From Lophius americanus (taxonomy: Eukaryota; Chordata; Actinopteri; Lophiiformes; Lophiidae): a stretch of DNA of 64,000 nucleotides. The translations under genes and the position numbers were made by a program. Where the stretch lies: contig JBBDHG010000418.1 of the NCBI GenBank assembly GCA_037951165.1, forward strand, positions 30,001-94,000, written 5' to 3'. The notes beneath the pieces are model-generated. The model ran no database searches. It saw only the letters and a program-made list of their open reading frames with translations, and was not told the origin of the DNA. The number at the start of each line of letters is the position of its first letter. Positions within the stretch are counted from its first letter, which is position 1. Below, one piece after another: positions 21,860-34,380 of this stretch.

Positions 21860-24800
21860 TCATCTCCGTGAAGTCTTCCTGGAGCCTCTGAACGGATTAT
21901 CCTGCGTCGTAAAAAATAAAACGATCGGAGAAACGATTTAAAACATTAATGAGGGGAAATCTGAAAAGTAAAGATAATAAACTAACAACAACACAATAAA
22001 AAAGATTATGCGAGATCACATTTTGTGAGAAAATTGACATTTAAATTTATTAAGATATTAATTCTCCATCATTTTCTCCGTACCTCTTCATCATCGCTGT
22101 CGTCAAAGGCGACCCCTCTGGAGGACTGGCTCTGAGAGCTGAGCCTGGTGAAGGACGATGAAGACGCTGCTGCTGCTCTGCTGTGAGCAAGAGGAGATTT
22201 AAAAGTCACACCTCTAGCAGTCAAAGCGGAGGGCACTTTGCTTCACGTACAAAGAAACAGGAAGTTGCCTCGATGGTCATTTTTGTGGGACTTATGCTAC
22301 AAAGCCGGGGGAAATAAAAAAGCACGAAAACATAACAAAAAATAGCCTCACTCATTCATTCTGCCCTGGGAAAATATGTAATACATCCTTTCATAAAAAT
22401 TCCAGACCTTAGTAGTAAAAAAAAAAAAAAGCTTTTTTAAGGATCGACAGTAAGTTGAGGTGCTAACGTTAGAAGAGCGGCTAACGCTAGCGGGAGCTCA
22501 GAACCCGCCACAAGTCCTGAAGTCCTTGAACAAAGCCAACATGTAATGGACTGAACGAGGCGTACAAAGTTTTATTTTCACTTTGAAGTGTCACACAATT
22601 GGTCAAAAGAGGGAGTTAACAGAGGGAACATGAACTTTAACAGGTCAGAATACAGGCATTACAAACCGACCTGCCTCCTCACTTCCACTGTAATCCTTCA
22701 AAATAAGAGCACTTAAAAGACAGTACTCGGTAAATAAAATTGCAATGGCTGCACCTCTAGATAAAACATTGGTTTTACCACCAGACGACATCACAGTTTG
22801 GTTTTATAACCTCTATGCGAGTCCAAATTGGTCCGACTGATGCAGGTTGCTTTCAAACCTTAAAGGGTCCAAACATCCTTGCAGTTAAATCTGCATTCTT
22901 ATCTCTGCTACGTACCTTGGAGGAGCTCGGGTAGCCTTCATTACTGGTATGTCTTCATCTGAGTCTTCGATGGTCACCTGGAGATGAAGATGAGAAGGTT
23001 TGAGGATGATTGAGGATGATTCTACTAAATACTAGAAATGGGTAGATGTTTGGTTACTGCTCGTCTGTTTGACTCACTTCCTCTGCTGGGGTAGACGCGC
23101 TGGAGTCGCTGCGAGACGATCTCTGGGATGTGGCTTGAAACGCTGAAGGAGGAGGTAGAAAGATGAAGAAGAGAGAAGAGGGACACTTTGAAGCAGGAGA
23201 TGAGGGACAATCCCGCATGTGTCCACAGATCCTCGCTCACACACTCTCGTACCTTGCATTATGCTTCTGCTTTGAGTCGCTGCCGAGGATTTCTGGGAGC
23301 GGCCGCGACCGGCTGCCTTCGGCTCGGCGGCGGCGGCGGCGCCTGGATGGACGGATGAAGGATTTGTGATGTAGTGAGGAGTTTGGGATGCATTGGATTT
23401 CAGTTCAACTGAAATCTGAATTATTTCTGTGCAATACTAGTGTGACTGATCAAAGGGACTCTACGCTTTCACTGGTTCAACCGTATTTATCCTCATTTAC
23501 CTCCAATTAATGCAGCTAATGACTTGAATCTAAGAAAAACAGAATAATTCATTTTGAAAAATTTAGACACATATAAAGAGAACCGGGCCATTTTTGAATT
23601 CTAACTCTTATTTTCCTAGATATGAAAATGTAAATACCAGATTTTGTGGTTCATCCATGACATGATTGCTGTTTTATAATTCTTTGGTAAATAAAAGAAC
23701 TTCAACTCTCTCTTAAAACATGGGGAGGTATGTCGCACAGCCTAATCTTGAATTAACCGTTGGAATATTTATTCACCACTGAAAACCTCCTTCTGCTCCT
23801 CTATTCCACTTCATATTTGAGACAGACGACACAATAACTCACCTCTACCTCGTCCTCTGCCCCTGCTCCCTCGCCCTCTACCTCTACCTCGCGTCGGGGC
23901 AGGGAAGGCGGGCGAGCCGTCGTCAACGTCCATGCTGACATCAGGAAGCTCATCGGAGATATCCGGGTCTCCGGTCCTATCGCCACGTTCCAGACGGTGA
24001 GTCTTTGCCCGGCTGATAGCCTGAGGAAGAGAAAGGTGGGAAAGTGATTTAAAACGATACACTGCCAGCATAAAAAATCAACACCATGGCATAAAGAAAA
24101 AAGTCAAACAGCAATTCTTGACAAGCTGCAGAGAAAGCTGGTGCTCCACAAGATTTTTCCCAGACATTTCCCCCACATTCCCATAAATGTATAACAGCAG
24201 AGGTTTATCTTTATAGCGTCCCTCTCTATATCATACTAATATTGAGCTGAACTCTGCCTTAAATATACTTCAGATTCCACGTCTCTTCTAACAAGGACAC
24301 AACAGCAGCTTCTCTCTACTGCTCTGACCCCCCGCCCCACCCCCACCCCCAAAAAAGGAACAATTGTGACATTCAGGAGGAGAAAGGAAGCTCCCAGCTG
24401 TGAACAGCAGCTCAGCTTTTCCACGAGGAATAAAGAAGTTCAATAAGATCTGGCCCTCTACTCGTCTGCTACCTGAGAAATAACCCGTAGATTACAATCC
24501 TTGTATATCTGATGAAGTATTTTTACTGCTGCCTTTAATTCTACTTCCTTCCGTTACATCATTACCTCATTTCTACTGTGAGCTGAGGATGAGTGGGTCT
24601 ACTTTTTAGTTGTGTACATTTGTGCGTCTCTCTTGTATCGTCTTTTCTGTTTCGCTCTCTTACAGGAATAAGGACTGTGTGTTTATAACATTTTTAATAT
24701 GCAACTTTTTTTCTTCCAAATAAAGCATATTTGAAGAAAAAGAGAAAAAAAATGCTAAAACCGAACACAAACCGCCACAAGAAATGAGATCTGAGTTAGT

Positions 24801-27800
24801 ATTTGTTTTTAAACCACCTGGGTACTTCCAACATTTCTATGGAGGGTGAACTGATAACTTACTTCTTTGATGTCGTTCTCTTCCTCGGCTGTATTCTTTT
24901 TGGAGTCTCTGAACCGCTGGATCTGAAAATGTGAGATCCACTTTTAAAATAACGATAAAGCTCCACCTCAGCTGCTCTACTTTCTCTCCGGGTCCCAGCC
25001 CTCGCACCTCTGTGTCTATATCCTGCACTGTGGTGACAACTCTGGCCTGGAGGTGGCGCTGCGTCTTCTCCAACTGGTAAGAAATCAGCTCCTCGATGGC
25101 GTCCTTCTCATCTTTGTCTACAAACTCCTGGATGGCCTTCCCCATGCCCTGCTCGGTCAGCAGGGAGAGCTGCACCGTCTGTGAAGAGGAGCACACGAGG
25201 AACACAGTGAGGATGAAGAGATGTCGGGATGACCTGAAGGTGTGTGTGTGAGTCCTTGTCGGTACTGGACCTGTTCGGCTGCCTGAAAGTACTGTTTGAC
25301 CAGGTCCTCCACCCTCAGTCCCTCCACTGCTGTGGTTTTTAACAGCTGGCTGTAGTCAACGTTCACCTCATCTGGAAAACACACCGGTAGAAACAATCAG
25401 ACATGGAGCCGCAGCTTTCATCATAGACGGATGAACAATTCCAGACCTTTGATGTCTTCATTTTTCTCACGCCGCCTGAGAAAGTGAATGATGTCTTTCG
25501 GATTGCCTACCAGGTCCACAAACTTCTGGCAGAAGCGCGAGGTGTTGAACGTCTCAAAGCCTCCGCTGTAATCCACCTGGGGAGAGAGAGGAAGAGGATG
25601 AATCTGGACGTAGTTGGAATTTGAGTCTTTTTATTTAGCCAGATTCTGTGTTATCACAAGTGTATTATCAAACTAGTGATGCACATCACACACATTGAAT
25701 GGATACATTTTTTATAAAAACATTAATATTAAATCAAAGTGATTGTATATTTAAGTTTTACGCACAAATAAAACCCCACAAAACAAAGACGTTCAAACTC
25801 AGAGTCTATGCCCAGTAGTCCATAATTCCACTCCCGGTAAATTATCATATCCAAAGAAAAGACTAAGCCCACGCTTTCTTCCCAGACGAAGGGGGGGGGG
25901 GGTGTCCTCAAAAATAACAATCCCCTGCATTTTACAAGCAATCCTGCTGAGAAAACTCCAATAATTAAATGGAAGAAAAAAAAGGGTGTTTTCCCTCAAA
26001 GGCTCCCCCTAGTGACTAAAGTATGAAGTACTGGAATAAAAAATAGCTTACACAAGATAGATTTCATCGAGTCCATTCATAAACACCAAGTTTGGATGAA
26101 ATCGGACAAACGGTTGGGAAAATATGTCCCAAAAACCAGAGATAAAGCCCCCCCTAGTGGAAGAAATATGCAACTGACTTTAGTCAAGTGAAGCATCAGA
26201 ATACTTCATTCATCACTGGATGTGGACGACTGGTGTCTGTGAACAGCTGAGCGGGTGGATGCCGAGTGTTCCAGGAGTAAAATGGAGTATAAGAGTAGAT
26301 ATGCCGTTAGGAGGATGGCTGCTGACAACCAACCAACCACACAAAGGGAATTAACAACCTTATTTTATTATATCAGCACCACGCAAATGAGCGTGCTGCT
26401 CAAACCTCCTGAAAATCCAGGCTGTGGCGCCGCATCTTACCCTCAGGCGGATTAGGGGCTTCTCTGGCGTGAGTGGACACCCGAGTCTGTCTCTTTCAGC
26501 TTCTTCCACCATCTCTGCGACCTACACAACCACAGAGGAAGAAGCTACAAGACGGCTCAGAAGGTGACGTTGACGATTGTCTCCGTGTGTTTGACGGGGA
26601 CTCGGAGTGTTTACCTTTGCGTGGCAGAAGTTCTCCACCTTCTTGGTGACCTGAGGAGTGCCAGGTGTGAAGAGGTCTTGGTGGTCAACCAGCACCACGT
26701 CCTGGATGAAGAACTGACGCACCGTCTTTAAGGGGATTTTCTCCAGGTTCATCTTTCGTCCTTTCACCCTCAGCAGCCCCACGTGCCTGGAGACACACAA
26801 AGGCAGTTTGAACTCTTTGTCAGCTGGAGACACACACCGGGTGAGGAGACAGTGTGTATAAGAGTGTATTTGTACTTTTTGGCGGCCTCTCCGGGGGACA
26901 GGGAGGTGGCCACAGAGCTGCCAGGCTGTGTCACATAAAAGAGCTGCTGTTCATTCCGGGTCGGTGTTATCAGACACTCGTGCTCATGACCCCACACCAC
27001 TAGGTCGATGAAGTCATCCAGGAACTGCTCTGGGATGTAGTTGGTGGGTCCGTGCTTACTCCTACGAGAGAAAGAGGGACATAAATACCATATATGACAT
27101 TAAACAACTCAAAAACTGGGCCTTCGCTGTAAAGAGAGAATTGTAGACTCATTTTAAAAAAAATGTCCCGAAAAGAAAAACAATTCCACGAGTTGAAGTT
27201 ATTTCTTCCAGTTCACTAACAATTTTCTTTTTACAGTGCATGATTAGGCTCAGAAAGCATAAAAAGGTTTAATTCCAGCTTTGGCAATGAATCTTCGAAT
27301 CTCATTCGAAAAAACTTTGATTCGGGGGTTTAACCTTCAAAAACAGTGAAATAACCTGTTTTGGTGGATGGCGAAGAGGTTAAACCATTCATCCTGGTCC
27401 TCTTTGGGGCGAAGCATCGTTACCTGGTTGTTGACAAACATCCTGTACAGACGCTCATCTGGGATGGAGCCTGCACATACACAAGTTACAATGAAACAAA
27501 GAACACCTGTATGTTTTATAACTGAAGGAATGCAGACAAACGCCACGCAAACGCTTACCGAGACCATATAAAGCCAGCTTGGTGTCGCCTTTCTGCAGGA
27601 GGATGGGACTGATCTCTATCTTCTCCACTGAATGAGAGTGACCAAAGTGATTGACAAGTCCAGAAGCACTCAGCAGATCCAACGCACACAAACCTTCAGC
27701 CTAGAAGAAAATAAAGTAAAACATCAAAATAAACAAATATACACAAACACACACACACACACACACAAGTAGGTAGTTATGTGTCTCATAGTTTCCTTAT

Positions 27801-28669
27801 AGACTAGGGTGACTCACCCCAGTTGGGTCGTCATGGTTGCCATGAATGCTGAATACTGGAATAGATATGTTCAGGTTTTCATCCTGGTAGTTAACCCAAG
27901 GGAACCTGCAGCACATCAACATTAACAAACATCTATTCAGAAAACACACGGTGTTCAAAAAGGCGGAGCATAGAAACACAGCAGAACTGACTGAGTAGTG
28001 TTGAAGTTGACGGTCTGATCACTGAGAATGTTGAATTGGATGGGCGAGTCTCCCATGCAGTATTTTCTCAGCATGGTGATGCAGTTGTGGAGGCATCGGC
28101 GTGACGGCTTGTTGTCGTGGAACAAATCCCCACCCAGCAGGATTAAATCTACCTGTGAGAAAATAAATGCGCAGAGTTAAAATGGAAATTTAGAAGAACT
28201 ACAAAGACCCTGGTGATGTCAATCCGTTCATGCAAGACAGATATATGCTACAAGAAGAAGAAGGTTTTCTGCTGAGTCATCAATCTGACCCTCACACACA
28301 CACACACACATTCACGGCACCTGCCTGATTTGTCTTGGCACATTTCAGGATCTCATCAAGTGTGTTATACGAGTCATTTCCACGGATAGCGTCCTTCTCC
28401 AGGTAGCCGAGGTGAATATCTGTCGCAATCAGGATCTTGAAGGTATCCTCATCATCCCTTCAAAAATCCAACAAACATCACATCTTAAATTAGATTATTC
28501 TGAACCTAAATACACCAAGGCGTCAGATGTGCACTGCCTGGGTATATCCATGTATTGCTATTCATAGGCAGATATCTGGAGCACCATTAATAACCAACAG
28601 ACACAATGAAAATATATTTTACGTGAAGTTATCGTTCAAACTGACTCACAAGGTGTTTGTCGGGGGCAT
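21860..28669 (-). CDS. mre11: double-strand break repair nuclease MRE11
   Basis: Manganese-dependent nuclease of the nuclear MRE11-RAD50-NBS1 complex that processes DNA ends. 697 aa (human 708). Exons, 5' to 3' on minus: 28669-28650, 28457-28325, 28152-27992, 27905-27818, 27700-27559, 27470-27356, 27061-26876, 26786-26615, 26521-26441, 25576-25447, 25371-25271, 25178-25008, 24922-24863, 24020-23843, 23342-23253, 23142-23078, 22977-22916, 22180-22084, 21901-21860. Metal-binding and catalytic residues are all present: D20 and H22 (TDIHLG), D60 (GGDLFH), N128 and H129 (GNHDD), H217 (IHQNR), H245 and H247 (WGHEHEC). The early sequence aligns with human without gaps. The C-terminal half has the DNA-binding/capping region, a Gly-Arg-rich motif (564-580) that arginine methyltransferases modify in the family, then five alanines and an acidic tail. 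Intron 2 appears to be GC-AG. The gene is head to head with cep57. Confidence 0.97.
28323..28324 (-). other. mre11: GC splice donor of mre11 intron 2
   Basis: On the minus strand the exon ends AAATCAG and the intron begins gcaggt. The next exon opens in phase 0 with GTA GAT (Val-Asp). Using the nearby GT (gtgccg) instead would add four bases and break the frame. Only the GC donor gives the length and frame expected from the family (human ...QENEVDF). Confidence 0.8.
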
Positions 28670-28729
28670 GATGGTGCGGGAAAACGACAGCTCTGATCAC
28701 AACTCCCAGATAATGAGCAAAAGGCTTCC
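28670..28729 (-). other. mre11: mre11 5' untranslated part of the first coding exon
   Basis: Upstream of the start codon, a T-rich acceptor (ggtttttgtttgtag) precedes GGAAGCC, so the ATG exon probably runs 28729-28650. A matching donor (gggatacaggtaagg) ends a likely noncoding first exon at 29,204. Confidence 0.55.
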
Positions 28730-29203
28730 CTACAAACAAAAACCAAAACACAGACATTTCAGAGATACAATATCACAATACGTACTGCTCACCTATTTGA
28801 TTTCCACTGTTTTTTGTTAACAGTTGTTTTGTTTTTCGTCTTGCAATTTGTTTTAGGAGAAACGTAATTTCATTGTTTGTTCTTTATGTATGGAAGTACA
28901 TAGAAGGTGGCAGTGAAGAAACTATTCATCTGAAACTACTGATACTATAACTTTTGTCACAAAGGTTGATAACGTGTTTCAAGAGCTGAAGAATGATTCG
29001 TGCCACAGTGGGAATGGCAGCTGACATCAAATACCCCACGATTCCACATTTCGTTGGAGGAAAATTGGTCTGCATTGGTTTTTACTCCTTACTGGGCAAC
29101 ATGCTTTGACATTAGATTTAGCTTTAAATAGTCTTGCAGCGATTTAAACAATTTAAAATGACTAAAGAGAGTAGTCAGGTCAGCACTGCTTGATTTGCCT
29201 TAC

Positions 29204-29941
29204 CTGTATCCCTCACTTGTAGTTTCTTGCTACAAGTCCATAATAGCCATGTTTACGAAATCTGGCCGGCTGAATGCTCCTAAAACGTTAGAGTAGACAC
29301 CGATAGCGAGTATAATTCTTCAACAGTCAGATGGTAAAGACTGTAATCTGTTACATTGACCTGTAACACAAGGGTAAAGTGCATGGAAGGTCGAGAGTTA
29401 GCTTTACTCTCGCTTTCATTTTCAGCAAGAAAACACATGAGGGTCTGTTATCAATGTGTTAGCTAAAACGAATGAATGCTCCTATCGCTAGGGCTTAATT
29501 TACCAATAATAAGTCAATTAAAACGTTGTAACTAATTGTTATATATTTTATAAACAACGTGTTTTGGCTTTTGGAATAACTCAACACCCACCTCCTCCAC
29601 AGCGTTGCCAAAATATCCCGGCAAGTCTTGTAAAAACTGTCCCCGCCCATCAATGTTGGATTATGGTTATTGTAGTTTTATTTTCAGCATCAGCTTTCTG
29701 GATACTGTGTAGAAAACTACATTTCCGGCAAGGAGGTAATGTGCATTCGTTTTGTGTATACGAATGGACCGATGTTACTTTTTTGTTTCTCATTTATGTA
29801 ACTGGCAGTTGACGGCCCAGACCGGTGAATAAATGATTCGCATCACTCAGAAATCCTGGTTTGTGCGACAAGTGATGTTTTCTTCCCACCACCCGTGATA
29901 GTACTGACAGCTCTTGAAAAAAACGCCGAGTTAGAGTTCTG
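29204..29941. promoter_or_regulatory. putative bidirectional promoter of mre11 and cep57
   Basis: The space between the inferred noncoding first-exon donors of mre11 (minus, donor at 29,204) and cep57 (plus, donor after 29,941). Both transcripts must start inside it. A GC-box-like cccgccc occurs near 29,642. No TATA box and no strong CpG island is evident. Confidence 0.5.
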
Positions 29942-30022
29942 GTAGGTGAAATTTAAAATGATTTGGCTTTAGTTTAATCTTTAACATAAGCCTATTTTTT
30001 ATATTTATATTTGTTTCAGTAC

Positions 30023-30088
30023 ATGCGACGCAGACTGGCTTGGCTTCAATTCAATGGAGACGCTGTCAAAAACACCCTTCGCGGATGA
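30023..30088 (+). other. overlapping upstream ORF in the cep57 leader
   Basis: The first ATG of the exon opens a 21-codon frame (MRRRLAWLQF...) that ends inside the main coding sequence in another frame, overlapping the start at 30,054. Such a uORF could lower cep57 translation. Confidence 0.5.
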
Positions 30089-33000
30089 TACGCAGGAGAA
30101 GGTAGCTTTACCGGATATTTCTCAGTTTAATTAAGAATGAAACTCATTCACCAGGATTTATTTTATCCGCTGTCTTTGCTCGAGAAGAAGAGTCCAGAAG
30201 AAAGCTACCTAGCAGCAGTTGCTACAACTCAGACCAGCTAATGTTGCAGACCCAGAATGTCGCCTGAAGTTTCTCCTTAACGTGTTGCGTTCAAAGATGT
30301 AGGACAAACGAATGCCAATGTTACTAAATGCGAAAGCACATTAATTTAAGGGTTTGATTTCACATTTATTTCACTTTCTATGCGTCAGTTTTTGGATTAT
30401 TGTTTATAAGATGCCTGACATTGCTCCCACTTATATCTGCATAACTGTAGATTTTGTATACCTGACATCGTCATTGGAAGTATGTGCAATAATAGATATT
30501 ATTGTGGATTTCCTTCAACAGTTAGCTCTGTTTCTCTTTAGGTGCCATGTCATCCAGCAGCACTTAGTGGCCTAGTGTCTGAGAGCCTCTCATCTTATAT
30601 AGAGTATCCAGCTCACCGTCCCTTTATCAACACACTCATGCATCACACACCCAAAACTTATGCAAATCGTTCTTATCGCTCATCATCTCCGAGCAAAGGA
30701 TTCCCAGAGACCAGCAGTGCAGGTATGTTTAATTTGCGTGTGTCTGTGTGTGTGTGTGTGTGTTGTGTTGAAAAGCTCCATGGTTACGGCAGGTGTAACA
30801 TGATGCCACAGTCCTTGAATGCCCACCTGCATCACATCTATTCACCAAGTTCCCCTCCAACCCTTCTATTCTGACATGTGAAAATAGAAATGACATCACC
30901 ATAACTGAAAACATGCCCCTGTATGTTTTTGAAAACTCCAAAAGCACGCGTCACATGTCATCTAACTTGATGAATCTTATGTGCGTTCATGCGTAGAGAT
31001 CCTCTCTTCCTTGAGGAACCTCCAGGAGAAGATCCGGAGGTTGGAGTTGGAGAGAGGACATAGGGAGCATCGTCTGCAAACTATGAGGAATGATGCATCG
31101 CTCACATATCTGCAGAGCGCTCAAGTGACGCAGAGACAGAATGATCAGACGGGCAGAGAGAGAGAGATAAGGGGCCATTCCAATTGCAATCAAGGTGGTT
31201 ATGCAAAAGAGGCCTAATCATTTTTTTTTAAATTTTATTATTTTTCTTTATCTTGTATCCCTTGTGTCTTATGGCGCCTCATCCACAGCGTTGATCACCC
31301 ACCTGGCGGCTGCAGAGTCCCGTTGTGTGAAGCTGGAGCAGCAGCTGAATCAGATGAGGAGGATGTTGCAGGATGCCAAGGCAGAAAGGACGGGCCTGCT
31401 CCAACAGCAGGTCAGCCCGTGAAAGCATTTACGTAAACACCTTACCTGAGAGTGAGTACATTTTGAAGAACTGTAGTCATTAGAAGCTACTGTTTAAGGT
31501 TTTAATGGAGACGGCCAAGTCAGCCGGTAAACAGTCGGACGCAGTGTCTCATGGCGCCCAGTTGCTGAAGCTGGAGCAGCTGGAGCAGGAGTATCGCCGG
31601 CTGACCCGCACACAGAACAGAGCTGAGGTACTGACAGACGCCGGACCGTCACTTTATTGGAATTCCTGTTCTAGATGGTAAATTCTTTGTGCCGAGCAAA
31701 ATTATACCAACTTAACCCCAGAATTGATCGATGCCTTTATGTATGTGAAAAAAACAATATTCGCTCATTTACACTGTAATTAGTAAGTTATTCAAAACAT
31801 AAACATACTATATTCAAGAATAGTTGGGCTGTGGTTGCAGGAACACATTTAATTAGGTAGTAAAAGGAGAAGAACATAATCACGTTGTGTAAAATGAAAG
31901 TGTGTTAGACAAAAAATGATTTGCATTTTTAAATTTACTCCAATTTTTTTATTTCCATGTGAAATTGTTCATTCAATGTCATTTTTGAGAAGAAGAAAAA
32001 AAACCTTTAAGACACGGAAAGGTTATAAATCTGTGACAAAGTGTCACGAGTGGATTGATTAGTTCTAAAGGGCCGCAGACCAGCAGGTTCCTGCAGGTGG
32101 GAAAGTGCTGAGTTAGCACTAATTCAGATCCGCCCAGAAGTTCCAAGCTTGGCCGAAAAAACATTTTGTAGGTTCAGAAAATATTGTACCATTCAAACAG
32201 AATGATATATATTAAATATGAATTTATAAATCTTTTATGATTGCAACCCCGATGATGATGATTGTGTGTCTGAATGTGTCAGATGAAGATCTGTCAGCTG
32301 GAGGTGAAACTAGAGGAGGAGGAGCGCCAGAGGAAGCTGGTTCAAGATAAGGCCAATCAGGTGACAAGGTTTTTAAATGTGTATGTTGAATGTTTCTAAT
32401 TACCGACAGGAAGCTCCGTCTGTTGTTTTTACACACTTTGTCCTTCAGTTACAGACAGGCTTGGAGACCAATCGGATACTTCTGCAGTCCGTCTCACCTC
32501 ACCTGACCAGCAGACAGTCCAAAGAGAAGAAGAGCAGCACAAAGGTAAGTGCTGGTCTACTGGGGGAGTCCCAGTCAAAAAGAGGGCGTGGCAGAAATCT
32601 AGTGTGGGCCCTTACGCAAGGTCCTTGGTGCTACCAGCCTACCCAGCCACATCTAGAAGCGGTCCCAAGCCCGGATGAATGGGAGGATGGTGTCAGGAGG
32701 GGCCATTGTACGGATCATGACAATCTGAGCAATCGACTTTTTCATCTTGATTTGGGCAACATTTGATTATCCTCTAGATGTCGGGTCATAACAACAAACA
32801 TGTTTTCTCTCAGGGCGACGTTAGAAGAGTCAGACAGAGTCAGGCGGCGCTTGAGTGAAACTCCAGGAGGGCGTGACAGTGATGAGGAACGTCACAGGGC
32901 AGAGGAGGGTCTAGTCACAGCTCAGTCACAGACAGACAGGCAGACAGATGTTCAGGAAAACAAAAAGGAGGGAAGAAAATGAGAATCTGGAAGTGTAAGG

Positions 33001-33214
33001 ACGATGAGTTCAACGGGGTCCCACCCACTTTTCAGGCGAGGATCCTTGATTTGTCTTTCCAGAGATCTTCGCCGCAGCAGTCCTCCTACCCGGAGCCACA
33101 CTATAGGCTGAGCCTCAGAGATGTTCCATTTGTAACTGGAACGGTAAAATCAGCACATCTATTTGTGGTTTTATCACTGGAATTGAATTCTATTTAGACT
33201 TTACAAACTCTTCA

Positions 33215-33255
<41 letters not shown>

Positions 33256-34380
33256 GTGACGTTCAGTCAGTGAGCTGCAGCCACTCGGTCCGCGCAAACG
33301 TCCAGTCGGTTCTGTCCCTCCTGAAACAACACCAGCCGCAACTCTGCAACAGCCACGTCCTCTCGGACAAGGGTGAGACGGGGAGTCGCGGGCATTCAGA
33401 CACTTCTTCCTCCTCCTCCTCCTCAGCCATTGGAGAGGAGCTCACGGAGCTTCTGCAGGCTTTAAAGGAGGAGCTCCGACTCATGAGTGTGTGAGTAAAG
33501 CAACCGCATCAGAGCTCCTTCAGCGGGGGATTTAAGTCTGTGTATGTCTTTACATAATAGTTTTACTGTAAGGTTAGAAGAAGATATTTATACAGTTGTT
33601 ACAGGAAAATAAATTAGAGTCTTAACCATTTTTTTATGTGAAAGTCCCAACCTTTAAGCCCCCAATCCACTGCGATGTTCAAGCAATCCCCCCAATTTAG
33701 CTTAACCTCAAAGTAAATGTTAAGTTTTGTCCAGAAAGCTGTGCTTTTGTGAAAAAAAGAAAAGAAAAAGAAAAAAAAACGCTCCCCCTAGTGAGTAAAA
33801 TATAATCTACTAAATTATAATATCATATATAGTGTTAGACATCCTTGAGTCGATTCATATGCGCCAAATCTGGACTAAATCGGACCTCAAATTTGATTTT
33901 GGGGTTGCACTAATTTCGACAATTCCATTATATCCCACATCAGATGTTCAACTGCCCACAAAAATCCGCCTTTCGGTGTATCTTTTAAGGGAGCAGGACG
34001 AATTGATGCGTCAACTGGAGGCCGGCGTTTCGGAAGCGGAAAGAAAAGAAATTCAGAAGGAGCAGGAGGGGCTGCTCCGGAAAATGGAGAGGAAGGGAGA
34101 GCAGATCAGTAAGCTCTACAAACACAAAACACAGGTAGGATTCGGCGTTGAAACAGTCCACCGCTGAAAAAGGAGGTTGTTTTTAAACACTCGGTCTGTA
34201 TTCTCCTCCTAGATAAGGAAGTTGAGGAAGGAGGCTGACTGCAGGACAAAGATTGGGAACAGCGAGAGAGTGAGAGGTCGCTCTGCCGGAGCGGCTAAAG
34301 CGAGACCAGGAGAGAGAAGCAAGAGAAACCTGGGACTGCTGAGGGACATGAGGGCTCTGCAGAACTCATTACGGACCTGA
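30054..34380 (+). CDS. cep57: centrosomal protein of 57 kDa
   Basis: Centrosome and pericentriolar coiled-coil protein that binds microtubules. 489 aa (human about 500). Exons: 30054-30101 (coding part of 30020-30101), 30542-30722, 30997-31194, 31289-31410, 31499-31627, 32283-32360, 32449-32544, 33063-33143, 33267-33490, 33990-34134, 34213-34380. The N-terminal coiled coil begins at about residue 77 (LRNLQEKIRRLELER) and continues through AAESRCVKLEQQL and LEQLEQEYRRL. The C-terminal microtubule-binding region starts near residue 296 with PHYRLSLRDVPFV, includes ANVQSVLSLLKQH and GEELTELLQALKEEL, and ends in a basic stretch with LGLLRDMRALQNSL. The ATG at 30,054 is the first in the right frame. 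A paralogue, CEP57L1, exists. The mre11 neighbour favours cep57. Known family defects cause chromosome missegregation. Confidence 0.95.
33217..33253. repeat. (CT)n microsatellite serving as a polypyrimidine tract
   Basis: About 18 CT units ending 13 nt before the acceptor of cep57 exon 33267-33490. Confidence 0.9.
33650..33965 (+). repeat. dispersed repeat copy with CTCF-like core
   Basis: Hallmark block at 33,655-33,700, then gctccccctagtgag at 33,781, then the 'gagtcgattcatatgc' and 'tggactaaatcggac' words. It ends about 25 bp before cep57 exon 33990-34134, so it fills most of that intron. Confidence 0.7.

Noticed and set aside
24236..24424. Short frame in an mre11 intron
   Set aside because: No splice signals in phase with the mre11 chain, which is already complete at 2,094 nt.
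32377..32982. Extra cep57 exons suggested by plus-strand frames in intron 32545-33062
   Set aside because: The chain 32449-32544 to 33063-33143 already joins in phase and matches the family length. The intronic frames have no clear acceptor and donor pair.
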